A stretch of 64,000 nucleotides of DNA from Nitrospina sp052156635 (lineage in GTDB: Bacteria > Nitrospinota > Nitrospinia > Nitrospinales > Nitrospinaceae): assembly GCF_052156635.1 (NCBI RefSeq), contig NZ_JBQKUO010000001.1, forward strand, positions 248,001-312,000, written 5' to 3'. Of the stretch, positions 25,701-37,700 are shown one piece after another; within the stretch, counting starts at the first letter, position 1; each line of letters begins with the position of its first letter. A program made the position numbers and the translations under genes. Below the pieces are notes generated by a model. That model was not told the DNA's origin. It did no database searches and saw only the letters and a program-made list of their open reading frames with translations.

Positions 25701-28700
25701 GGTCTTCCCCGAATCCGCCGACAATGAACAGCGGTCCCTTGATGTTGTTGGCGAGATCGAGGATCGGTGCGAACACCTTGGAGTCGCCGCCATCCACGCG
25801 GCTGTCGTCCACCGCACGGACGAATACGGTTTGTTCCACATCCCAGGGATTGTCGTCGTCGAATACCACGTCCACGCTTTCCGCCCAGGTGATGCCGTCG
25901 AGCGACACTTCGACCTCGACTTCAAACGCGCGGACGCTGTCCGGGTGGGGTGTGGTGCCGGTGCGCGAGGTGCGCGTGGGCTGGGCCGTGACCGCCACCG
26001 TGACCACCTCGCCTACGGCCAATTCCTTGGTCAGTACGACAGTGTAGCTGTCGGTGCCCCGGCCGTCGAACGCCGCGTCGTCGCCGCCTTCCACCACATC
26101 GGTGGAACCGTTGGTCTGCTTGACCAGCACGCCTGCGAATTCGTTGTCGCCGATGTCGGCCACCAGCGTGTGTTCAATGCCGTTGAAATCGGAGCCGGCC
26201 TGATTGCTGGCCGCCGTCAGCGTGAGGTCGGAGCGGTGGAAGCCTTCCGTCACACCGTCATCGACCGCCAGTACCTTGAACTCCTTCACCGTTGCCGGCC
26301 CGCCGCTGTTGAACGTGAGCGAGGTGATGACCGCATCGGTCACCGCGTCGCGGAACTCCAACTGACCGTGGCCGTCGAGGCTGACCGTGACGATTTCGCC
26401 TACCGCCAACGACTGGCTGAGCGCCACCTGAATGATGTCCCATCCGCTGGATGCGCCTTCGGAGACGATCGTCTCGCGTTGCGTTTCCGTGATCACGAGG
26501 CTCGCCACATCCGAATCCGATATGGCCACTTCCACCGTCGGGATGACGAGCCCGCTGAACTGGCCGATTTCATACCGCGCCTGGTTGGACGGCAGGGAAT
26601 CCCACGCCTGGTCGAGGGTCAGCTCGGTGGTGGTGTTGGACAGAATGAGCCGCGTCTGGCCGACCGCATCCGGGTTGGCCGGATCGTCGATGATGGTCAC
26701 AAATGCGCCGCGCAGGCCGTCCGGCCGCGTGGGATCGGCCGCCGTCGGGAACCCGCCTTCGAGATCGGTCAAAGTCGGCGTCGCCGGAACCGGATCGGAC
26801 TTGAGTCCGGTCGCCCCTTCGATGACGCCGGTGAAGGCGTCGCTCTCTGCCGTCTCGACGTTCTCCGTACCCACCTGCACCAGCTCGGTGCCGACGGAGA
26901 CGTTGTTAAAATGAGAGAACTGGGTCTCGAATCCAACGAAGAAATTAATCGTGCCGATGAACGGCAGGTGGATTTGCTTGAAGATGGGCACATCAACGAA
27001 CACCGGCACCGGCACGAAAATTTCCTGTTCCTCGAACACCGGACCGGTACTGACCCCAATGGTGGAAACCTTGTGCTGGATGGCGGCGGTGTGATTGCCT
27101 TCTGCATTACCGTCGGCGATGGCCTTGAAGCGCACTTCCTGCTCGACGTTCCAGTTGGTCTCGTCGAAGATCAACTCCGCGCCGATGGGCGCACCGGTGG
27201 TCTCGTTGCGCAGTTCGGTGCCAAACTCGTCCACGAACACCAGGCCTTCCGGCGGCAGGGCCGTAACCTTGATCTTGGTTGCCGGACGCGGCGGCCGTGA
27301 CAGGATGACGGTATAGGTATCGGCTCCACCGCCTTCCACCACCTGCGACTGACCGTCCGACTGGTTGATGATGATCGCGGGTTCGTCGTTGTCGGCCACA
27401 TTCGAGGACACGCCCACCACCTTGGCGCCGTCGTAATCCGAGCCAGGCAGGGTGCTTTCCACGCTGTGGGTGATGATGCCGCTGTGCCCCTTGAGATCGT
27501 TGCTGATGACGCCGTTGGCCGGGGTCTCGCCGTTGATAAAAAACGTGTCGCTGCCGCGGTCGCCGACGATGCTGGTGGTGAAGTTTTCGCCCGTGCTCTG
27601 CACGAAGAAACGGTCGTCGCCTTCGGCGCCGTTGACTTCCAGTTTTTCCACGTTGGTGAAGTTGACGTTGAGACCCGCGCCAAACACACCGTTTTCGGTG
27701 ATGACGAAATCGTCGCCGAACTCCGTACCCACCACGATGACCGTGTCGAAGCCGTCGCCGCCGTCGATATTGACCGGCGCGTTCACCGCGTAGGCAATGA
27801 AGTCGGCATCCGCGCCGCCGCTGACATCGGTGCGCTCGCGCTTGTCTTCCTGCGAACCCACCAGCGCAAAGGCCTGCACGAGGATGGTGTCGTCGCCCGC
27901 ATCGCCGTTGACGGTGAGCACCGCCAGGTTGTGGAACACGATGATCTCGTCCTCGTTGTCCCCGGCGTTGATCGTCATGTCATTGCTGATACCGTTGCTG
28001 AGGAAACCGCGCGTCGTCTCGATGGTGGCGAACACGTCCTCCTGCGCCACACCCGCGAGTTCCGGCGTGCGTCGGGACTTGTAAAGCTGTCCCACCTGGA
28101 AGAAGTCGTTGTCCGCGCCGGAATTGATGGTGATGGCGGCGCGGGTGTCGTCGATGTAAAACTCGTCCTCGCCCGCGAGGCTGTCGATGGTAATGACTTC
28201 CAGGTTGGTGTTGTAATTGATACGCTCGACATTCGGATCGGTGTTCATCAGTGCGATGAAGGCCAGACCGCTTTCCGCCGCCGCCGCACGGAGCAGGAAC
28301 CGGTCCGGGTTCTCCGTGCCCGTCACCTCGAGCACGTCGGTACCCGCGAGACCGGAATCGAACACGTGGATCAACGAATCGGTCGCGCCGCCAATGAGTC
28401 CGAGCTGATACGTATCGCTGTTCTCGCCGCCGTCCAGCGTGATCTCGGACTGGACCCCATTGGAAGCAAGCGGAGCCAGCGTGGTGGCGTCCACGTTCAG
28501 CTTCACCAGGTCGTCGCCGGTGCCGCCCTGAAAGTACATGCGCTCGGTGAGCGACTGCACGAACAACTGGTCGCCGTTGCCGTTGCCGAACACGGTGAAG
28601 GGAATCACCTTCGCTTCCAACTGGTCCACGTCGGTGTTGGCCAGGTCGTTGACAAACTCAACGACGAAATCGCTTCCATCCTTGGTCACATCGACGTTTC

Positions 28701-31700
28701 CGGTGCCGATGATGAACAGGTCCTCCAGCGCTTCCTGCACTTCCGCCGCCGTGGCATTGAGGGCGATCGGCGCGGTTTCCATGAAGCGGAACTTCAGGGT
28801 GAAGTAACCGATACTGGCACCGACGTTGATCCGCTGAACCTCGTTGGACGCACCGCCCGGGGTGGTGGTCGTGGCGCTGATGATGCCGAGCGCCGCGTTC
28901 AACGCATCGCGGTCGATGTCGTTGGTCGCCTCGATACGGAACTTGTCGCCGCCGGAGTTGCCGGAGATGCTGACGATGCCGTCGATCAGATTCGTGAACT
29001 CGCCCACGTTGCCCTGGCGAATGAGTGTCAACTCGTCTAACACCTCGTCGCCGCCGACGCGGAAATCGTCCGCACCGCCGCCCAACTGCACATCCACCGC
29101 CTCGAATCCCTCGAACTCGACGCGTCCGGTCAGGCCGCCCGCATCCGAATCCAGCGTCATGCCAAGCCCGGAGAGCACGCCCACTTCCACCTGCTGGTTG
29201 CCGGCGCGGTTTTCGATGAAGGATGTCAGGTTGCCGAATTCGTTGTCGGCGTCATTGGAGTCGTCGAACACCACCGTATCGTGTCCGCCCTCACCCACCA
29301 GCGTGAGCGGCCCCAGTCCGAAGGGCACGTTGAGACCCGGCCGCAGGAGCGCGCCGATGTTGTCCAGCGTGCCGCTGTCGCCGACGGTGACGGTGTCGTC
29401 GCCTTCGCCGGAGAACACAGTGACGGGCACCGTGTCTGCGGTACTCTTGACGTTGATGCTGTCGCGTCCGGCGCGGCTCTTCAGCTTGATCTGCAAAATG
29501 TTTTCGGTGGCTGGAGGCGCAACGTAGGTGATAAGCTGGTCGACCCCGAGCGAGATGGTAGCGTTTGTCAGCGAAATCGTGTCGTCGCCGGTGGTGCCGC
29601 GCGCCTCGATGATGTTGCCGTTGTCCCACGCATTGCCCTGGTCGTTGACCAGCGCGTCGATGGGATCCCCGTCCTCGGCGTAAAAAATGTACTTGTCGTT
29701 TTTCTGCTGACCATCCAGGAGTGTGGTGACTCCGTCATCGCGGGTTTCGTAAACATGGAACGTGTCGTCACTGCGGCCGCCGAGGATGGTGGAGATTTCA
29801 TCCAGGCTGGCGGTCATGGTGTTGCCTTCCCACGAGGCCACCACCTGACCGTTGCGAAGGGTGAAGTTGACCCGGTCGCGCACGTCGCTGAAGTCGAGAG
29901 TGTTGAATCCAGTGCCGGTGGCGATGGTGTTCGCGCCGCCCACCAGCAGACCCAGGTACACATCGTCGTCGGCACCGCCGTCCAGGCTGTCCGTACCCGT
30001 GCCCGCGTCCAGCGTGTCGTTGCCGCCGTTGCCGAACAGGTTGTCGTTGCCCGCGCCGCCTTTCAGCGTGTCCTCATCTTCCGTACCGCCGAAGATGGAA
30101 TTGATGGAACGGCCTTCGATGGTGAGGCCGATCGCCTGGAAATCGCCGTAGAGATTGTCATTGCCCGCGCCGCCATCGACGAGGTCCTTTCCGCCCATGC
30201 CGAGGATCGTGTCGTTGCCCTCATCGCCGTACAAATCGTCGTCGCCCTTGCTGCCGACGATCACGTCGTTGCCGACGCCGCCGTGAACGATGACCTCGTA
30301 ACCGGAGTTGAGCCCGCTCAGGTCGATTTCGTCATTCCCCTGACCGCCGTCGGCGATGATGGTGTTGACGCCGGAGAACCTCTGCGCCAGGCCTTCGCCG
30401 ACGAAGAACTGATCCGACCACACCAGCACGTCACCGCCGTCGGATTTCACATGAATCTTCTCGGAAATGTCGCTGACGTTTCCGTTCAGCCGGTTCTCGG
30501 AGTTGGAGCCGATGGACAGGGTCAGCACGTCGCCGTCCTGCGTGGCCAGAATACCCGGCCGGTTGAACGGGATGTCGAACGAAAACAGCTCGACGCGCAC
30601 GAACTCGAAGGTTTTGCGGATCTTCGTGACCAGCAGGTTGATTTCGATGAAGGCGCGCATGAAGAATTCCGCCACGCCGCTGGTGTCGAACACCGACAGC
30701 GGATTGAAGCTGTTGGCGGCGAGGTTCGCGGCCATCTCGTCGAAGCGGATCTTGCCGTCGTGGTCGAGGTCGGCCAGGTTGAAGAAAATATTGATGTCGA
30801 CGCCGCCCTCGACGCCCGCCGAGGCGATGAGGAAATCCAACTGCGCGCTGGCGACGATGGTCGCGGTGAGCGTCGCTTCCGGCCGGTCCTCGCCGGTGAT
30901 CGGATCCAGGTCGTTCAGGAAGAACCCGTTGATGAGCGTCGCCGGGTTGAACGAACCGATGAACTGCTGCAGGCCACGGGTGTCGTAACCGAAGCCAAGG
31001 TCGATGGTGCCGCCGATACCGCCACCCAGACTGGCCACCAGAGGACCGAAGATCGGAAACTTCTGCTTGTAGAAGAAATTGAACCCGAATTCCGGCAACT
31101 CCGCGGTGAACAGGGTGACGTCATCCTGCCCCATGATGAGGGAGAAGATGGTTGCCGGATCGAACAGGTTGAACTGGAACGAACCGCCGCTCGTGACACC
31201 CGACTGGAAGCGCGTGACCGCCTGGCCACCACCGCTTCCCTCCTGGCTCGGCGAGTTGAGCGACATGTTCTTGAAGTTGACGTTTTTGAACGAATTCTTG
31301 TTGAGGTTCGGCAGACTCAGGTCGATGCGGTCGCCGGTGAGGTATCCACTCACCGCACCGACATCGAAGAAACTGGTCGGATCGGTGAGCACCAGGTCGC
31401 CGAAATTGAAATTGAGCGATCCCGTGGTGGCCAACGCCGCCTCGGCATCGCCGATCAGGTCGACCAGGAAGAACAGCTCCGCGATGGCATCGAGGAACGG
31501 ACCGATCTTCGCCGTGGGGTCGAACGTCTCGATCAGGTCGCGGCCGGTGATGGTCTTGCCCGCCAGATCCGACAATAGCGGAATGCGTTTGTTCAGGAAC
31601 CCGTCTGGACCGATCAGGAAATCGAGAGGCTCGATGATATCCGCGATGTTGCCGAGGACGGGTCCTGCGAAATCCGATATGAACGAACCGAGGTCGAGGC

Positions 31701-34700
31701 TGACGTCCGCCAGCACGATGGACGGATCGTCCACCACGAGACCCGTGTTGGGAGTGGCCGACAGGCCCCAGTGAACGATGATCCCGGTGCTGATCGACGG
31801 GAGAACGCGCGCCAGGTCGGCGCTTCCCAGCGTGGTGAAGTCCACTTCCGCCTGCATCAGGATATCGGCTGAGCCGGTGAGCGACGGCTGAAAGATGTCG
31901 CCGATGCTTCCGGAGATCAATTCGCCGATGGTCAACCGCCCGTCGTCGTTGGGGTCGGCCACATTGATCGCGCCAGTCAGGTTCAGGCCGGAGAACTCCA
32001 GGTCGCCGTCGTCATCGAGGTCGATGCCGTCGGTGATGCCCAGCGCCAGGAACAACAACTGGCCGCGGGCAAACGCGGGCATGCCCTGCGTGGAGCCCAG
32101 ATCCAGGTCGATGCTGAGGGTCAGTTCATCCGGATCGCTGCTGACGAAATAGAATCCCTTGGTTTCATCCAGGCCGAACCCGAAATCCAGGTTCCAGTCG
32201 AGAGTGATGGTCGGCGTGAAGTCCGCTTCCAGTCCCAGCCCGGGAATGCCGAAATCAAACGCGATGTCCAGAGCCTGGGTGAAGGAGTCGCCGAGCTTGA
32301 AATCGAACTGGATGAAGTCCTCGCTCAGGTTCGACAGGCTGGCGCCGGAATGCACGATGTCGTCCGCACTGAGGCCGCCGACGCCGTCGCTGTCCTTCAA
32401 AATACCCAGACCGTTGAACGTGTTGAAGATCGAGTCCTGGATGAGACTGATGAGTCCGTCAAGATTGACGTTGTTGGCGCGCAGCGTGTTGGCCAGTGGG
32501 TTGAGAAAATCGTCGCGGAAGTCCTCGATGAAATTGGAAACCGGGTTGTCCTTGAGCGCGTCGGCGACAAACGGCAGTTCGAAACCGAAGATCTGACCTT
32601 CCAGCGCTTCCTGAATCTGAAGCAGGACGGCATCCAGACCATCGACCACCACCGACGGGTCGGCGAGCAGTTCAAAAATGCCGGGCGGGTTGGAGAACAG
32701 GTCGAGGTTAGGCAGGGTGACGTTGAACGCCCCCGGCACGCCGCCGATGAGGTCGTCCAGATCGGCGCTCAGTATGATTTCATTGTCGGTCCCGATGGGA
32801 ATCGGGTTGTCCACACTGCCCACGAACAAAGGCAGGGTGGCGTCGGCCGTACCGGTGATATCGATATTGAGGTCGCCCAGAGAAGGCAGGCTGATGCCGC
32901 CGCCACTTCCCAGCGTGATCAGGTCGAGGCGCCCGTCGCCATCGTCATTGAGCGTGACGTCGATGCCCGCACCCAGACTGCCGCTTCCGCCATCCACCAG
33001 TACCTGGAAGGGACCGAGTCCCGCGCGGAACGACAGGTTGTTGCCGGTGGCCGAAGCGTTGGCGGCCAACCGCGTCCCGTTGGCTCCTGTAAACAGGAAG
33101 AGGCCCTTGTCCGCGCCCGTGAGATCGAGACCGAGAGCCAGTTCCACATCGACGCCCGCACTCACACCCAGGTTGCCGCCCGCTTCCAGGCTGACAAGGT
33201 CGGTCAGAAACTCTGGCGCGCCGGCCGAGGCCAGCACGTCCGCCAGGTTCAGCGAGAACGGCCGCGTCAACGAAGCCGCCGCATCGAATCCCAGGTTGAT
33301 ACCGAGCACGGACGTGGTCGGGTTGAACGAAAGGATGTTGCTCGCCGCGGCGGGCAGATCGAAAATATCCACCAAAAGATCGTTCAACGCCTGCACGGAA
33401 CCGGAAGGATCGGCGGAGAGCGCATCCAGCCGGTCGGCCAGTTCGTCGGCGATCTGCACGAGGTCCGCCACACTGCGGTTGACGAGCGGCAGGTCGTAGT
33501 CCAGGGCATCGGCGATGGCGGAACCGCCGGGGCTGGTGCCGTCCAGGCCCTGCAGGAACTCGACGAAGAAACTCAGGCCGTCGATGATGTCCTGAAAACT
33601 GAGGTCCTTGAACTCGCTGATGATGGCGTCGAAGTCCGGCCCGGTGAAACTGAGGTTCACTTCCGGCAGGCTGGTGAGCCAGTTCGGGCTGGTGCCGTCG
33701 ATGGACAACGTCGCGTCGAAATTGCTGATCGGGTTGTTGGCGCCGTCGAACAGCCCCGCGGTCGGGTCGATGTCGAGGCTGAACGTGAGGCCGCCGCCGA
33801 TGGCAACGTCCAGGAATCCGGTGTTCAGGTTGTCCAGCGTGCCGCCGAAAGCGGGCGGATCCACATACAAAAACTTGCCCTGCGAAACAGCGGCGATGAG
33901 CGTCTCGCCGTTGACCCGCGTGCCGCCGTCGAGCGGATTGATGACACTCAGGTTGGCGTTGGCGCTAATGCTGCCGCTGCCGTCCGCTTCCACTTCCAGG
34001 AACCCGACGTTGGCCACGAGGTTGAGCGTGGTGGCGTCGATGCTGGCCATTGCGTCCAGAGAGACATTGTCGATGAAAAACTCGGCGGACGCGCCCGCGA
34101 ACGGATCGCCTTCACCCGACTCGAATCCCAGTTCGGTGATAGCGCCGTTGGCATTGCCCGCATTGGGCCCGGTGGTCAACGAATCCGGCACGTCGATCGA
34201 CAGACGGTCCACATTCGTGTGATCGCCGGTGATACCCAGCCGGTTGCCCTCCGGATCGACGCGGAACGCATCGACCAGTCCCGTACCCAGGCCGGCATTG
34301 GTCAAACCGGTATCGACCGCGGTGTTGAGTTGGGTGAGCAGGTCGTCGATGCTGGTGTTGCCTGCGGTGCTGGCGGCGGACAGGAAAACATCCACCGTGG
34401 TGCCGTCCACATCCAGTGAAAATTCGATATCGTCGTCGAGCACCCCGTCAAAGGGCGTCGGCGAACTGAGGAGTCCCATTTCCTGGAACGCCGGGTCGTT
34501 GTAATCGGCATTGACTTCGATGCGGCTGGTGGTGCCGACACTCGGGTTGAACACCTCCGCCGACAGGTTGCCGGTGAGCGTGGACAGGGCAATGCGTCCG
34601 CCGCCGGCGTCCACCGTGATCGGCGATTTGAAGACCACCTCCACCGTGTCCCCGCCCGGAGCGGTGACATCCACTTTCAGTTTGTTGCCGGGAGCGGTGG

Positions 34701-37700
34701 TGACCGCCACGTTGTAAGAACCACTGAGACCCGCGGAGTCCAATACATCGAAGATGGCCGCTTCCAGAGGCGTGTCCAGATGGCTGTTAGTCAGCGTGGC
34801 GTTCAATTCGTCCAACTCCAGCACGTCGTCGTTGGCGCCGCCGTTGAGTCCGTCGAGCACATCGACGGCGCGCAGACTGCCGCTGTACTCGTCGGTGCCG
34901 TTGATGATGACCGTGAACTCGACATCCTCGTGCAGGGTCTGGAAGGGCGTGCCCGAGGCGGTGACCATACCGCCGTTGCCCAAAGCTCCCGTCGACAGTT
35001 CGCCACCGCTCAGGAAACCAAGAGTCAGCCCCTGGTTGACCAGCTGGGTGTTGACCTCCGTCTGCACATCGACCTTGAGATCGTCGATGCTGGCGTTGGC
35101 CGTGTCGCGGTTGACGGTGACGGTGATGGAGCCCAGCTCCGTCTCCGGCACCGTGAATTCCGAAGGCGTGCCCGCAAGCAGGGTGACGGCCTTGCTGAAC
35201 AGGGTGATGTCGAACGTGGCGGTAGAAGACAGCACACCGTCGGCGGCGCCTTTCAGCGTGTTGTCCCCATCGTCCAGAGGTGGCAGAAGGAGTCCGCTGG
35301 GATTGAACGACTTGTCGGTGTTGGTGGCATCCTTGAACACCACCGTGTACACGCTGTCGTTGCCCTCGACCGTCCTGGTCACTTCAACCCGCCAGTCAAG
35401 CGCGTTGGCGATAGCCATACTGTTGAGTGCCGAGGCCACCAAAGTGTCAGAGTCGTTGTACTGAATAGTCCCGGTCTCAAACGCGCCTGTCGGGTCGGCC
35501 AGCTTGTAACTGCCCAGGGTCGCGTTGTCCACGCGCACCACCTGCACCGAGAAGTCCGACGCCGACGCCCCGTCCTGCGGAGAAATACTGAGTTCCGCCA
35601 CGTTGTCCGGAGAGAACGGCGAGGGCAGGAGTTCGATGTCTTCACTCGGCGCCAGCCCGATGCCGAAGTCCAGGTTGAAATCGAAACTGGTGCTGAGGTC
35701 GAATTGGCTGGTGGTGCTGATGCCCGCAAGGTCCCCGAGGCTCGCCCCGAAGGAAATGGGGGAGGTGCCGATGTTCAGCAGGGAGCTGAAATTCAGGTTG
35801 AACGACAACTCACGGCTGGTCGGATTGAACCGCGCCAAAAGCGCACCCACGGGCAGACCCAGCACCGGGGCCAGTTGATCGACCAGGTCCTGGATGCTGT
35901 CGAAATCGAAATCCGGGATGCCGTCGTCGTCGAAATCCGGAATGGTGGCGTCGCCGCTGACAAACAGGGGATCGAGAATGTCCTGCTTGAACGCTTCGCC
36001 GAAATCCAGGAGATCCCCCACCTTGACGCCGGTCAGGGGTATCGTGATGTCCAGCAGGTCGCTGTTGGACAACGCCGACAGCGTGTCCACCAGGTCGCTC
36101 AGCATGCCCGCCACATCCGACGGGGTGATGTTGCTGAAATCGAACAGGTCGATGGAGCCGCTGGTCAGGCTGATGCTCGGCAGGACACCGTTGTAAAAAT
36201 CGGTGAACGTCGGGAACACAATGTTCAAAATGCCGCTGGTCAGCGGGATGTCTCCCGGCAGATTGATGCCGGACTGGACGGTGACGTTCAAATCCCCGGT
36301 GGTGAAGCCGGTGCCTGTGGGCGTGACCGAAACCAGGGACGCCAGGTCGAAGCCGAGATCGGTGACCTCCGAGAGCGCGATCTTGTTGTCCACCGGGTCG
36401 CTGACCGTAACCAGCAGGCCGCCGGAATAGGAAATTTCATTCCCCGCCCCTCCATCGACGGTGACATCGAGGAAACCCAGGTCGAGGGCGGCGCTGTCGA
36501 GGTTGCCGTCCACGTCGACCGTGAAGTCGAGTTCGGCCCCGGCCAGGAATGCCGTGGGCGTGCCGACGGTGGTGACGCCGATGCCGACACTGCCGGCGAA
36601 CGTGGCGTCGACGGACAGCTGGGCGTCGATGTTGAAATTCAGGAACGCGCCTTCGGTGCCGAGGTCGATGTCGATCAACTGGTTCAGGATGGATTTGGAA
36701 ATGCCCGCGTCCACCACGATCTCGAGATTGTTGGACGCATCGCCCTGGTATCCCGGAGACAGGTCCACGGCGCTGCCCACACCCGGCAGGTTGGTGATGG
36801 CGTCGGTGACATCCGACAGGTTGACGCCCGCGCCCAGCCCGTCGATCTGTTCGCGCAATTCCTGGAACATGTCGGCCAGACCGAACAGGGCCGAGAACGA
36901 CCCCGTATCCGGATTCAGCATGGGCAGGGCGGAACTCAACTCCGAAACCGATGAGGTGAGTCGCGTGACCAGGTCCTTGGCGGCGTTGATGCCGATTTCC
37001 AGTGAATCCTGGATGTCGCTGGTGATGGCGATGTCGAGTTCTTCGGCGGCGGTGTCGAGATTCGTCAGGGTGTGCGCGCCGCTGGAAATTCGTTTGTTCA
37101 GGGCCTCGTTGACCTGAAGGGTGCCGGTGGTGGCGGTGAAGTCGAGGCGGTCCGTGCCCTCGCCCGCCGCTTCATTCAGGGAATCTACGCCCCAGTTGTC
37201 TGCGAATTCATAGACATCGTCGCCGAGGCCGCCGATGAGCGTGTCGTTGCCGGTGCCGCCGATCAGACGATCAGCACCGCCCAAACCACTCAGCGTGACG
37301 TCGCCGGTGAACGCGGACGCATCCAGCGTGTTCTCGCCTGCGCCGCCGGTCAATTCGGCTTTTTCGAACCCGGACAGGGTGAACGTTTGCCCGCCTGCAT
37401 CGAGGCTGGTGTTGGTGAGGGTCTGGTTGGAATTCTTGGTGGACTTCAGCGTGTCGTCGCCGGTCCCCAGGAAGTTGATGGTCTTGCCGCTGCCCAGCGT
37501 ACCCAGGTCGAGACCCAACGAATCCGCACCGGCGGTACCCGTGATATTGATGGTGTTGGTGGGATCGGCCGTGTCGAAGGACACAACCGTATCCGTGTCG
37601 TCAACCAGTTGATACTGGTTCAGGCCGGCATCGAATTTAAGAGTGAGATCGTTGAATGCGCCGTAGGTGAGATCGGCAGAAAGCAGCAGGCGGGGTTCCA

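Noticed and set aside
19822..27300. Very long plus-strand reading frames (over 1000 codons) opposite the giant gene
   Set aside because: They are antisense shadows of GC-rich repetitive Asp/Gly/Thr codons; the products are low-complexity, Val/Arg/Ala/Asp-rich, and lack start signals or domains, whereas the minus strand encodes clear RTX and Calx-beta-like repeats.
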